Assembly (NCBI GenBank): GCA_014529385.2
Contig: CM043944.1
Coordinates: forward strand, 85,401,884 to 85,465,883
DNA: 64,000 nt
Reading direction: 5' to 3'
Source: Adiantum capillus-veneris
Lineage: Eukaryota > Streptophyta > Polypodiopsida > Polypodiales > Pteridaceae
Part shown: positions 31,500 to 44,100 of the stretch, one piece after another
Layout: the number at the start of each line of letters is the position of its first letter
Position numbering within the stretch: position 1 is the stretch's first letter
Position numbers and translations under genes: made by a program
The notes under the pieces: model-generated
What the model was told of the DNA's origin: nothing
Seen by the model: the letters and a program-made list of their open reading frames with translations, nothing else
Database searches by the model: none

Positions 31500-34400
31500 A
31501 TGGAGAAGGATATATATTTGCACATGCTGGCTAGTTTTCCTTATTTGTTCATTACTTCATATGAAGAGATTAGAGGGTTCAAGGGCAAAGAGATGCATAT
31601 AGAGCTGAAAGAAGGTGCTAAGCCAGTGCGGCAAAGGCTAAGAAGGATGGGTCAAGAGCAAATGGAAGCCTTGCGAGAAGAGGTGGACAAGTTATTGAAG
31701 GCAGGGTTCATAGTCCCTATGGAGACCACAGAATAGGTGAGTCCAGTTGTAGTCAGTCCAAAGAAGGATGGGAAGTGGAGAATTTGTGTAGATTTTAAAC
31801 CCTTAAACGCAGCCACTAAGAAGAACCCATATCCTCTTCCATTCATTGATCAGATCTTGGATTCAGTGACAGGTTATGAGAGGTACAGTGTGTGTGATGG
31901 TTTTTCAGGCTATTTTCGATTGAAGATTGCTCTTAAAGACCGCACAAAGACAACTTTTATTACGCCATGGGGCTGCTATTCCTACACAGTATTGCCATTT
32001 GGGTTTTCAAATGGACCTTCCTTCTATCAAGAGAGAGAAAATTGGGTGTTGGAACCATTCATTGGTAGTTGTGTTAAAGCTTTTATGGATGACTTCTGTG
32101 TTTATAGCAGTAGGGCTGAACACCATGAGAAGCTGCAGATGGTATTGGCTCGATATGATGAATATGGAGGACAACTAAATCCAAAGAAATGTCATCTAGC
32201 ACAGCCAAGGGTGAAGTTATTGGGCCACATGGTGTCAGAAAATGGCATTGAGGCTGATCCAGACAAGGTTAAGTCTATTATTCTTCTTCCATCACCTACG
32301 AGTACGAAGCAATTGGCAACCTTTATACACAAAGTGAAGTACATGGCAAGATTTATTCCATTGTCTTCTCAGATTCTTTATCCATTACAACAAGTGGCAA
32401 AGCATGATCCATTGCAATGGGATGACAAGTGTGAAGAAGTGTTTCAAGAGGCGAAAGAGGTGTTAGGGGGTTTGTCAGCCATGCAGGCTCCTGATTGGGA
32501 GAAAGTTTTTTATGTAAATCCCTCAGTAGGGGATGATGCCATTGGAGCCATGCTATTGCAAAAGGGGAAGGGCAGCCATTATATGAGGCCAGTGTATTGT
32601 GCAAGCCGAGTGAATTTGGTAGCGGAGAGAAAGTTCTCGGAAGTAGAGCTAGTGATGGCCAATGTAATATTTGCTTGTCGACGATTTCGTCATTACTTTC
32701 TACCACGGCCTTTTGTTTTCTTGACGAGTTATGCCTTTTTGCCACAGTTAATTAATGGTACTAACATGTCAAATGTGGTGAAGAAATGGGTAATTGAGCT
32801 GCAAGAGTTTGAGTTCTCTTTTCTAGTGGAAGATAGTACAAGGGCTACCCTAGCTGATTTGTTGACCTACAAGGAGAATCCCCTTATTGTTAAGGAAGAG
32901 GTGGTGAGAAAGGTAGTTGAAGAAGTGCCACAGATCAGCAATGCACATGTGTTGTTCTTTGATGGTTCATACAGAAAGAGCCATGATGCAACTTCAGGGG
33001 GTATAGCACTTTATGATCCAGAGGGGAAGCTAGTATGCAAGAGAGGGTTCAAATTGGATGCTCATAGTAACAATGAGGCTGAATATGCTACTCTGGAAGC
33101 CGGATTACACATTTGTTTGAAGCATGGGGTTCGAAGGTTGAGCATAAAAGGTGATGCCTTGTTAGCGGTGAAGTAAGCGTTGGGTGTGTGGAAGAGCAAG
33201 AACACCTCATTGAAGGAAATGTGCTTCAGAATTAAAGGCCTGTTAAAAAAGTTCGAAGCATGGATCATCAGACACATTGAACGTGCTCTAAATGGAGAGG
33301 CACATGAAGCAGCTCAAGGCATAATTGGGGAGCTATTTGTGTTGAGGACCACTTTACCTCTTTATCATGGCCGAGAAAGTTTGGATCAAGAAGAGGAGTT
33401 TTTGCTAACAGGAATCATTCCAAAGGAGATTCAGAAGTCTAAGAAGTATGGCTTTGTGCGTAGAGCATACAGGTACAAATTGATTGGTGATGTCTTATAC
33501 ATGAAAGGGGCTGATCTCGTGTTGAGACGTGTACCTTGGCGGGAGGAGCTTTACAGAGTGTTGGAAGAGAATCATGAAGGCGCATGTGTTGGCCATTTTG
33601 CTCTAAAGATCACCTTGCATAAGATTTTGCAAGAGGGGTATGTATGGCCTAGTTTGCACAAGGATGTTCACCATTGGTGTAGGTCTTGCAATAGGTGTCA
33701 AGCATTTGGGAAGAGAGTGTTGAAGCCAGAGCTACGAAAAACCATTATGGCGTTTGATGTGTTTGAAAAGTGGGGGATTGATGCAATAGGCCCGTTACCT
33801 ATCACAAGCAGGGGCAAAAGCTATATTTTGACGGCAGTGGACTATCTTTCTAGATGGGCAGAGGCTATAGCAGTAAAACAGATCACTGCAAAGGATGTGG
33901 AAAAATTTGTGTATGATGAAATATGTTGCAAGTTTGGGGTGCCACTAGAGCTACTTTCAAATAAGGGGCCTGGCTTTAGAGCTAAATTGCTAGATTTTTT
34001 ATGTGCAAAGATGAAGATTAGGCACCAGCATACCACTCCTTATTACCCACAGTGTAATGGCTTAAATGAAAGATTCAATGGTGAGTTGGTACAGATTCTT
34101 TCGAAAGTGACAGAGCACTAAGGAAAGAATTGGGATTTGGAATTGCCTAGTGCATTATGGGCTTACCATACTTCGGTGAAGACAGGTACAGGGTTTACTC
34201 CATTTCATTTGGTGTATGGAAAAGAAGCACTATTGCCTGTGGAAGTAGAGTTGCCTGCGGTCAAGATGTTAGAGAAGTTGCTTGGGCCGCCTAGTGACGC
34301 ATTCAAAGAGAGGCTCTTACAGCTACAAGAGGTTCAGATGGATAGGATGAGTGCATTGGAACATTATGGGCAGATGCAAGATAGGGCTTTAGCAAAGATA

Positions 34401-34739
34401 AATGAAAAGGTCAAAAGTAAGGGTATCAAGAAGCATGACTTGGTTTTGCGTTACAACAGTAAGCTGGACAACACCTTCCAAAAGAAGTTTCAAATTAAGT
34501 GGGAAGGCCCTTTCAAGGTAGTGGAGTGTTTTCCAAATGGCACATATCAGCTGGCTAACCTGGATGGTGTTCTACATAAGTCAAGGGTAAATGGATTGTG
34601 TCTTAAATTGTATCATGCTAGATTGATGATGGTGGAGCAAGATGAACTGTCTGTGGAGCAAGCAATGTTGGTGAAAGATGAGGAGACCTGTGATGCAGCG
34701 AGTCTCATATCGCTCTTTGCTGCTGCTGATCATGAATGA
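31500..34739 (+). pseudogene. Pol of element A: RT, RNase H, archaeal-like RNase H, integrase
   Basis: RT starts with EMHIELKEGAKPVRQRLRRMG, a TAG interrupts at 31734-31736, and RT continues with SPVVVSPKKDGKWRICVD, TTFITPWGCYSYTVLPFGFSN and the catalytic FMDDF. RNase H has VNPSVGDDAIGAMLLQ. The archaeal-like RNase H has FFDGSYRKS, NNEAEYATLEAGL and KGDALLAVK, then TAA at 33174-33176 where the family has Gln. Integrase has CRSCNRCQ and WGIDAIGPLP. The second catalytic Asp is changed to Asn (LSNKGPGFRA, codon 33959-33961); the Glu is kept (CNGLNERFNG). Another TAA lies at 34119-34121. The C-terminus (RWEGPF-type IKWEGPFKVV, LHKSRVNGLCLK) ends at TGA 34737-34739. Confidence 0.9.
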
Positions 34740-34745
34740 TCTAGC

Positions 34746-34769
34746 AGGTTAGGGGATGGGCAAATTATG
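34746..34769 (+). promoter_or_regulatory. Polypurine tract of element A
   Basis: AGGTTAGGGGATGGGCAAAT and the next bases precede the LTR start at 34770; a G/A-rich block in the expected place. Confidence 0.6.
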
Positions 34770-35711
34770 TGAGGAGTTTTTTGGAGCAAGGGATTGCGCA
34801 TATGTACATATACATGCATGGTGCATCAAATAAACAATTGCCCATTTTTCAGAGCCAGGTGGTTACGTGGGGCCCACATGTGTACAGGTAGGACAGGGTG
34901 TACATAGTGCATCGATTTTCACTATTACCAGTACCACTGTGTTTTTTCTATAATAAGGAGGAGTTGGTAGCGTGTAAAACTTCTTGAGAAAGCTATCCGC
35001 GGGCCGACAACATGAGGTAAGCAGGTGCGTCAGATGACATCTAGTGGCGTCAGGAGGGCGAACGGGGTCAATATTTGCACGTGGATGAATACGGACACAA
35101 AGTGGTGTTTTCTTGTGAGAGTTATGCAGAAAGGTCATCATTAGGACCACTTTTTGGGGCCGCTTCACGTGGTTGCGAGACGCATTATTGAAAAGAAATG
35201 AGTGTCAGGTGTGCGCATGGATGCAGCAGGGTGACAACTATGCACTGCGAGGTCAGTTTTTGGCATGTTCGGGGTCCGTTTGAGGTCATCTAAAAGGCCA
35301 AGGGTGCCCAACTAATAAAGCTAAGTGTGGGAACTGAAAAACAAAAGATAAGACCAGAAAAAACGTGGAGAAGAGAGGAGGAACAGCCGTAGGTGTGTTT
35401 TTGGGGTTTTTGGAGCCTATTTTGGCTGTAAACTGCTCATCCGAGGTCGGATTTGAGCACTTTGACATTGTAGACTGGGGTTTTGGGCCGTTCCGGACGC
35501 AATGGCACTGTCCATTTTGCCAAATTCTTCACTCTTTTCCTGCTGTTTTTCTGTGTAAGTTTCTCCTATGAGCGAAGTTTCTGCTCTAGTTTATGATTGT
35601 ATCTGGCTTATTTTACCCATATTGTGTGAGCTATTTGCCCCATTGGTGTTGGCCCAAGCTCAATTGTATCTAAACATCAGAAATTCTCCTCTTTTGAGCT
35701 GAGTTTTTTGG

Positions 35712-35770
<59 letters not shown>

Positions 35771-35947
35771 TGTGTGGAGTGGGCAAGTGGATAGTCTCTC
35801 TCCTCTCACTCCAGAGATGTGTTTCCTGTCTCGGCCAGGTGTGTTGTCTAAGCCGAGTGGTGCCCCATAGTGTGTGTGTATGTGTATCTTCCCAAGAGTG
35901 TGTTGGGTCGTTATAGAGGCGTTGTGTGTGTTTTCATCCCGCTCACA
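34770..35947 (+). repeat. 3' LTR of element A
   Basis: 1178 bp, matching 27216-28350. Longer mainly because of a GT tract of about 55 bases at 35714-35769. Confidence 0.88.
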
Positions 35948-36621
35948 CCGTCTACTGTGTGTGAGAGAGAAAGAGAGTAAGCGTGAGCTTTATCCTCTTG
36001 CTACGCCCAGCTCGCTCAACACATTGGAGATCCGACTGCACCATTGTTGTAGGCTCAAGGAGAGCTACGCGACAATGCCAAGCATTCCACGCGAGACGAA
36101 GTGCACACGCCGACGCATCTACGAGCTATTTGTGGTTGTAAGTGTATCAAACGATGTTTGTTTTCTGCATGCTAGTAGTCTATAGAATCGTGGCGACATA
36201 AGCTACGCATAGGTACTCATAAATTTTAGTTTCGGGCACTTTCAAAATTCTACTCTGTCATCCTACGTGTTTTTCGCAAATGGGTTTAGAGGGAGGGTTT
36301 TGAGTGTAGAAGCTTAGGGACAGGTGTATCCTAGTGAGGGGATGGTGTTCCTTAAGTTTCGTACGAATCTGGCATGATTAGGTGAGTTACCTTCCGTATG
36401 TGTGTATGTGGCTAAGTGGTGTAGTTGAGAGCAGTGAGGTTCTTGATTGTGGTTTAGTTGGCCTTCTAGAGTGTTGTATGTGTAGGATGGTCTCAGCCTA
36501 ACAAGCTAAAGAGATTTCCTCTGTGTGCCTATCGTGTCATCTGTGTCCTCGATTGACATTATGTTGATCTAGGTAGTGTTTGCATGCACTTCATGGGTGT
36601 GTGAGTCACTCCCGTCCAACA

Positions 36622-37773
36622 GCTCCACATGGGTGAAACCTTTCTCTGTTGCTGTCATCATTCGACTGGAGAAGTAAATTGGCCTCATGAAAGATGTTGT
36701 TGTATCCTTCTGGATTAGCAAAGCCGCCAAGGATTCATCACCCACACTTGAGGTGACATACAACTTCTCATCCCACTTAGGTGGTGAGATAGTTGGTAGG
36801 GTAGCTAAGACCTCCGTTACCTTGTTGTTCTGATGTTCGCTCTCGTCGTCCCAGGTGAAAGTTGATCTTTGAGTGAGCTGTTGTAGTGGTAGAACAACTT
36901 GTGATAGTAGATGTATGAATCTACTCAAGTACCTCACCTTTTGTAAAAAAGAGACTAGTTGACGTGCAGTTGTTGGCGAAGGTAGGGCTATGAGTGTGGA
37001 CACCTTACTTGGATCGGCGTTGATACCTTTTTCTTGAAATTTCATGGCCTAACAGAATGACTCTACTTTCCCCAATGTGGCACTTGTCTACATTTAATTG
37101 CCCACCCAGGCTTTGCAACCTTGCCAAACCCTCAGTTACCTTTTCTAAGTGTGAAATGCGAGGGCTATATACACAAAAATCATCAGTGAACACTCTTATG
37201 GATGTTCCAAAGAACGGTTGAAAGACATGTGACTATCTTTGGAATGTGGCAGGTGCATTTGTTAGACCAAATGACATAACTCTGTATGCAAAACAACCCC
37301 ATGGTGTAATGAAAGTGGTTTTTAGCTGATCTTCCAAGGCTATGCGTATTTGAAAATACCCGGAATAACCATCACACATGGTGTAGCATTCAAAACCCAC
37401 CACTTCATTCAGAATTTCATCCAAGAAAGGGAAAGGAAAGTGGTCTCTCTTTGTAGCTGCATTTAAGGGTTTGTAGTCAATGCAGACCCTCCAAGAAAGG
37501 GAAAGGAAAGTGGTCTCTCTTTGTAGCTGCATTTAAGGGTTTGTAGTCAATGCAGACCCTCCACTTACCATTCTTCTTAGGCGTCACTACACCCACTTTG
37601 AGTTTTCCACAAGATAGATAAACCCTGCTTCTAGTAGCTTCCTTACCTCGGCCAGGAGTGCCTTTTCTTGTATGACCCCTAGCCGTCGTAGCTTTTGCAC
37701 AACTAGTTTTACCCCTTCCTTCAGCTTAATATGATGTTCCACTACTGTAATACCTGTGATTCTTTCATAGTTG
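36622..37773 (-). pseudogene. Reverse-transcriptase segment of the mother element
   Basis: Reading from 37773: DNYERITGITVVEHHIKLK, VVQKLRRLGVIQEKALL, then a frame break and VVTPKKNGKW. An exact 70-bp tandem duplication (37421-37490, 37491-37560) follows and disrupts the frame. RT continues with CIDYKPLNAATKRDHFPFPF, MCDGYSGYFQIRIALEDQ and FGLTNAPATFQR. The active site reads FTDDF (Met changed to Thr, both Asp kept). Then come LLGHEIS, a frameshift, SKVSTLIALPSPTTARQL and the RNase H start (VTSSVGDESLAALLIQK, RPIYFSSRMM) up to GFTHVE. The MULE lies on one side and the solo-LTR/element A insertion on the other. Confidence 0.88.
37421..37560. repeat. Exact 70-bp tandem duplication inside RT
   Basis: The 70-bp unit starting CCAAGAAAGGGAAAGG is repeated once with no visible difference. 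70 is not a multiple of three, so it shifts the RT frame; its exactness points to a recent event. Confidence 0.9.
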
Positions 37774-37782
37774 TCAATGAAA
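37774..37782. repeat. MULE target-site duplication, left (TCAATGAAA)
   Basis: Nine bases identical to 51994-52002. The flanking DNA on both sides is mother-element pol, and removing one copy plus the insert restores the reading frame. Confidence 0.93.
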
Positions 37783-37824
37783 GGGTTAATTTTATTTGCG
37801 AGTTAATCAATTCGTGTTTTTTTG
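37783..37824. repeat. MULE left terminal inverted repeat
   Basis: 42 bp from GGG, sharing GGG, ATTTGCGAGTT, TCA and GTTTTTTTG with the right end; about 71% identity without gaps. Confidence 0.8.
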
Positions 37825-38004
37825 CTACAGGTGATGCTTTTTCGAGTTTATAGAAGCATGGATTCCAGTCATATGTATGCTCTCTAAGGTGGCGTTGTGG
37901 TATGTTAAATAAGTACCGAGGGAAGGAGAGAGAAGAAGGATTAGACGGAGAGAGAAAAACATACTTGTGAAATAGAGATAGGATCGGGGTGTGAGAGTAC
38001 CGAC

Positions 38005-38712
<708 letters not shown>

Positions 38713-38760
38713 CCTGTTCATATGCGTGTGAAAAGGTTCCAAATCCGGGTCCACAAATAA

Positions 38761-38943
38761 TGTTTTCCGAGCCCTTAGAGAGGCAGTTTGTGGTGGTTAC
38801 TCATTGCACTATTATATGCCTATAGTATTCATAGAAGAATAATAATCATAGTGTTTCCCGAGCCCTTAGAGAGGCAGTTAGTGTTGTCTACTCATTGCAC
38901 TTTTAGATGCTTATAAATCTTATAGGGGAATAATAATCGTAGT
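38761..38943. repeat. 91-bp tandem repeat, two copies
   Basis: Units starting TGTTTTCCGAGCCCTTAGAG at 38761 and TGTTTCCCGAGCCCTTAGAG at 38852, each containing CTCATTGCACT and AATAATAATC. They lie upstream of the TATA box of the 118-codon ORF and may belong to its promoter region. Confidence 0.85.
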
Positions 38944-39154
38944 GACAAATCATGCATATTTTATTGCACACCCCACTTTAAAAGTTAGTGGTGGAGTAGT
39001 AGACGATTATAATATTCATATTGACAAATCATGCATATATTATTGCACGTTCCAATTTAGCAGTTAGCATATGCTGCGTGGGACCCCTCATGTCACTAAC
39101 ACATGCCACTCTTCCATCACTATCAATGCTTTTTGAGAGCATGGTGCTTTAGCC

Positions 39155-39164
39155 TATATATAAA
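39155..39164 (+). promoter_or_regulatory. TATA box upstream of the 118-codon ORF
   Basis: TATATATAAA lies 87 bp before the ATG at 39251, a normal plant promoter distance with a leader of about 60 bp. Confidence 0.55.
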
Positions 39165-39250
39165 TGTTACAAGGCAAGCACCATATGCTGCACAAGTGAA
39201 TCGGAGGTGCTAATCAAGAGAGATTTTTTCATTTTCCCTGTACTTATACA

Positions 39251-39607
39251 ATGCCTATAGGATATGCTAGTACTGGTAATGAGGTAGTTGCAAAAATCCA
39301 TGAAGAGCTTCACAAACTCCCCCCCAACGCACCCCTTGAAGAAAAGAAGACGTTTACACAAAGAGAGCGTGACACAAACAAGGCGATCCGGATGTTCAAC
39401 CACCTTAATCGCGCTCGCAACACCGGAGACCAGGAACTCAATGATGGCTTTGAGACAATGCGAGAAGCTCTGGGCAAGTGGGAGACATGGGGGTACATAG
39501 ATAGCTCTCGAAGGGCCGCTTTACAGGTGGAGATTGACCATTTGCTTGTCTGCAAACGCACAATCAACCTGGTCAACATCTCTGGCTCTAATGTGGTAGA
39601 AGATTGA
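39251..39607 (+). CDS. 118-aa protein of unknown function carried by the MULE
   Basis: A single-exon ORF from ATG (MPIGYASTGNEVV) to TGA. It has a good TATA box upstream and AT-rich DNA after the stop, so it looks like a real small gene. The protein is mostly helical and charged (KIHEELHKL, LEEKKTFTQRERDTNKAIRM, ELNDGFETMREALGKWETWG). It has a Tyr/Ile-containing turn (GYIDSSRRAALQVEIDHLL) and no signal peptide or membrane segment. I recognise no family. Unlike the two larger genes of the element it has no visible defect. Its place near the left terminus, apart from the transposase, suggests an accessory gene. It could also be a captured exon. Confidence 0.55.
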   Translation: MPIGYASTGNEVVAKIHEELHKLPPNAPLEEKKTFTQRERDTNKAIRMFNHLNRARNTGDQELNDGFETMREALGKWETWGYIDSSRRAALQVEIDHLLVCKRTINLVNISGSNVVED

Positions 39608-39696
39608 GGCAAGATTTAAATAATTATGCACTAAATAATATAGTTAAATAAATATGCACTAGCACATGATAAATTGTACTAGTGTGATGCAAGTTG

Positions 39697-39734
<38 letters not shown>

Positions 39735-41178
39735 GTTTGATTCCCTACGTAATCATGTAAACAACTTATTTTAATTATATGATGCTTATTTTAACTATAT
39801 GATGGTGTTCCACTCTTCAGTGCCTTGGCGAGAATAATTCATATGTCTCTGTCTGACTTATTATTATTGAAGTAGCTGTGATACTTTTAATCCGCCTGGT
39901 CTACTAACACATCTTCAAGATCTGTCATAATTTAGGGTATTGTTGATATCTTGTAGCTAAACTAAACCGTCAAATGTAACTACAAGCTGTTTGACAGCCA
40001 AAAATGTAAAGAAAATCTATGTGAGTTTTTTATATAATGCAAGAAAAAGATGAGCATGTCTTTAGTATTTACCCTACTTTTAGTAGAATATACTTTCTTG
40101 TCCATGTAGGTGTTGTTGCAAACAAGGATGAATGCCTAATAAGCCAATTTGAAACTAGGAATCTAAAAAATATTGATGGTTGTACTTGTTTGGGCGAAGA
40201 CCTCAAAGTAATGAAACATGCATAGACTCTTGCATATAAAATAGTAATTAAGAACACTTTACTCAGTTGAAGAACTGCATACATACATAAACACACACGT
40301 ATAAATAACTATATATATTGTATAAACAAGTACTTAAAAACACTTTACCGAGTTGAAGATCTCCTTACGTACATAAACACACACATATAAATAAATAAAT
40401 AAAAAGATATTATATATATAATAGAAATATTATATATAAAACTATATATATTCTTAGACCGACAGTGTAAAGAAATACTGACAAGCAAATGAAATTTTGA
40501 CAGCATAACAATGTGAAAAATAAAAATAAAACCATTCCATACTTGCTTCTGTGAAAGCTTGCTTAACTTTTGTTAAGCTTTCCTATTCTATACTTGCTTC
40601 CGTGAAGCTTGCCTAACTTTTGTGTATACATGAAACCATGATTATGTTTCTAAACATGAACAAAAAGCATGATTATATTCACAAGCAATCAAAATTTCGA
40701 CAACATAACGGCGCGAAAATACAAACAACAAAATTTTCCATTCCATACTTGCTTCCGTGAAGCTTGACTAACTTTTCTGTATACGTGAAATCATGATTAT
40801 GTTTTCAAACATGAACAAAAAGCATGATGATATTGATAAGCAATCAAAATTTCGGTAGCATAACGGTATGAAAATTCAAACTAAAAAAATTCCCATTCCA
40901 TACTTGCTTCCGTGCAGCAACGAATGCTCACGAGAAGAAGAAATAACATAAGCAAAAAAGCATATGTTGGTATATTACTTTGGTAAATCCAAAGCTCTCA
41001 ACAAACTTCTATCTAGTATAATAAATATGAAATCATGGCTGAATTGATAAGGATGATCAACACCAACAACATGTCTTCAGTAATACCAAAAAAGTGGCAC
41101 CCAAACACCATGGTCACACATCGTTCCATAAAAATCACAAACTAGAAAAATGATAGATAATACCAATGTTGATGTCAA
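39608..41178. other. Intergenic DNA with repeated CCATACTTGCTTCCGTGAAGC blocks
   Basis: No convincing coding frame. Between about 40480 and 40920 a block of about 145 bp recurs with drift. It contains CATACTTGCTTCCGTGAAG, ACATGAACAAAAAGCATGAT, and a motif of the form AATTTCGACAACATAACGG followed by CGCGAAAAT. The same motif appears upstream of the cargo gene. A short GT tract lies at 39702-39732. Confidence 0.7.
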
Positions 41179-44100
41179 TCAAGGGCAATGTGATCCGAGC
41201 TCATATTGTTGCCAATCAGTCTCCTCATCACTATCTGCATCAACTGCTGAAATAGCACGTACACATGGAGCCTTGAAGCGTGAAAGATGTTGATGGAAGA
41301 CCTCTGGATCACTATCTATGCAGAGACAGTGTCTAGACAACTCAACGTAAACATTGCCCAAGCCACCACATCCAGAAAACATATCAACAATGTAGGTGTG
41401 CTCCGCAGTAAATGTCCGCATAAGCCAGCTAAAAAAAGCAAAAAATATACGTATTTTTACTTTATGTAACATAGTCCAATAACGCATAGTAGGAAGCATA
41501 TATTCTTACCGAAAGAAGTCAAGGCTACGCTCGGCGGCACCTCTAAGAGCGTGTCCTCCAATGTACTCTCCGTCGACGTGCTCCACCAGCATTCCGGACT
41601 TGGCATCGAAAGAGTTTTTGTCCACGCTCTCTCCATCTCGTCGATCGTAGATAGGACGTTGACCCTTAAGATAAAACAATCCTAGCAATAGTGTTTCCAC
41701 CTACAAATTACAACTAGAATGTGATCTAATTGAAGAAACTACAAGCACGCTTTTCAATCAACAAATAAATTTACTTACTCTCTCAATCTCAATGGTCTTT
41801 CGCACATAACCATCGGGGATCAAAATAAGGATGGTGTGCATCATTTTGAATCCCATCTCGATGGCATGGCTAGACACAATGCCAAAGTGATCAGTGGAGC
41901 TTAGGGTGATGTACCACCCATTGTCTGCCACATACTTTGAAGCTATTACGGCCACTTTCTTAATTAATTTTCGAGAGAATTGATTCCATGGAGGGACCTG
42001 CATAATACGCATCGTTAATTTAATTAAAGTTCCAAAACTATCATAGACTGTCCATTGTGGTTTTGAAGGATGCATACCTCGTTCTCTGAAAAATTTTCAA
42101 CTTTAAAGTTTGTTGGAAAATCCTCAAACAAAAGAGAGGCCACTTCATTGCTCTTTTCCCCATCAACATGGGCTGAATGAAGAAAATCCAAGATCCTGCA
42201 TACGATCAAATAAATGTATTTCAAACATTCACAACACACACCACACATAGTTAGTCTTTCTTTTCACATGTGTTTACCATTTCTCATCATCGAGAGAAAT
42301 TTTGTAAACATCTAGCATGTTCCCAATAACGTTGACATCACAATCTATGGAAGGCACTGCATAATCAGAAAATAAAATATTTCATCAAGAATTGTTGAGT
42401 AGAAAGAAAGTGACAGCTAGATATCTATACAAGCAAGTTTACCTGTGGAGCCTTGAGCACCTTTTTGGTTCTTTTTGGGAGACTTATTGGGCTTCTTGGA
42501 TCTAACAAAATCCAATCGTTTCTTTATAGAGGAGATTGTACTATTGTTTACTCTTTTCGAAGAGGTGGCTTTCTTGGAAGCTGAGCCAATCTCCTCAATA
42601 CCATTTTCATTTCTTTCAAGAACGTGCTCTAAAGCAAACAAAAATATATTTCTCACAAACATAATCTAAATAGTATGAGCACTTTAACAATTTTGTAGTT
42701 TTTATAAATGCCAAAAATAACCTTTATATAAGTTCCCTTCATCACGTGGGTAGGTGCCTCGAGTGTAATCTAGCCACCAAGGGCAATACTCAATTTCCCA
42801 AGCAATCAAACCATAATCTCTCATCCATAGTGGATACATACACTCCTCACAAGAGAGGTCCCTCCAACTTTCAACAGCAATTGGCAACTTCTCCAACAAA
42901 GTTTGATCGTAAAGCTGAATTAGCCATCTACATAAAATGCAGTTAACTTTATTTGAGCTCCTTTCCTAAGTGACTTATTTATTATACAAACTCTAAGTAA
43001 AAAATAGAATGACAACCATAAAGATATCAATTGTATTACCTGAATAATACTCTCCTTGAAGATTTCATAAGCTCTGGAATTTTTTCATCCGACTCTTTTG
43101 TGTTGAGCTTACTCCAAAGATCCACAAAAGCTTTATCAATGTGGTCCCTCAATTGGTGATGAAACCATGCTTCAAAGCCCTCCGGCATTTCTTCAATCAT
43201 TTTCCCTTTGATCCTCAAGCATTGCTTCAAAATACTTCCCCAATACCACTCTTTACGCAAGTACATTCTAAATTTCATTGCACTAATATAACGCTCAGAA
43301 GTAACATCATCTACACGGCAATGCATCAAAGAGTGCAATATTTCCTTTTTCCTATAGAGCAAACAATAAACAAACCATAAATGCATTGATTCATTTGATG
43401 ATTTCATGTGTATTTTTTATCCAAAAATTATTACCTCTCTGGTGATATTTTAGAAGTTGCCAAAGAGTGGACTTTGTCTCTTGTAAGGCCCACTTGATCC
43501 TTTTTCTCTTATCCAATTGAAGTTAAATAATAAAGAGAAGAACCCTTGGCCATTGGCGGGGTTGGCAACGGCCAACATCTATGTTATATTAGCACGAGAT
43601 CAAATCAAATCAATTTTTCAATCAAATATATCAAATTCAAATGACATGTCAACTTACAATTTAGTAGAAATTCAAACATAAACGGGGAGAAGAGAAAGTG
43701 TTTACCTTATAAGCTCTTTCTTTGAATATTTTTTCTATTCTTCCTCGAGCAACCATTTCCTTTTCTGGTCAGTGAAATCGAGGGATCATTGATCTCTTGC
43801 ATCTCTTTGACAAGAGACAAGTCAAAGTCTTCCTTTTGTAGAGCAAATGAAAAAAAAAAAGTAAGATTTTACAAAATAATGTCAAGCTTTAGAAATTACA
43901 TAAAAAGTGTACTTTAAGGCAAAAAAATTTACCTTCCATATGAGCATTGCTAATAAAAGAGCAGGAGCGTTGTACCAACTCCCTTTAGATGCCTTCTTCT
44001 CACAAGCAAGCTCTACCTCTATCCATCGAATCCAATCTTGGGGAAAGTCTTTCATTAAAGAATCTTTGCTTGCCACAGCCAGTTTTTGGAACAAGAAGAT

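Larger units (their letters stand above)
27216..35947 (+). mobile_element. Tat-like Ty3/gypsy element A, plus strand
   Basis: LTRs (27216-28350 and 34770-35947) begin TGAG and end CTCACA. They flank a primer site, a leader small ORF, gag, protease, RT, RNase H, archaeal-like RNase H, integrase and a polypurine tract, all on the plus strand. The LTRs are similar but differ by many substitutions and by a longer GT tract in the 3' copy. The coding region has two frameshifts and four in-frame stops. No clear target duplication is visible (TGTCA on the left, CCGTC on the right). Confidence 0.88.
26923..36621. mobile_element. Solo-LTR-like insertion (about 967 bp) that itself contains element A
   Basis: The outer ends are TGTTGACC...GTCCAACA, typical TG...CA LTR ends of the copia kind, inserted in the mother RNase H between VE and RLVLALRF. 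The insertion is present as two pieces, 26923-27215 and 35948-36621, separated by element A. Neither piece contains a coding region I recognise. A solo LTR is the simplest reading. The strand is not determined. Confidence 0.65.

Noticed and set aside
40037-40225. 62-codon ORF in the MULE intergenic region
   Set aside because: AT-rich surroundings, no promoter signal, no motif; probably chance.
41179-41428. Cytosine-5 methyltransferase, because FSGCGGL resembles its motif I
   Set aside because: The motif is at the C-terminal end, nothing like the PCQ motif follows it, and PPW plus RSLDFF precede it, which fits the beta-class amino-methyltransferase order.
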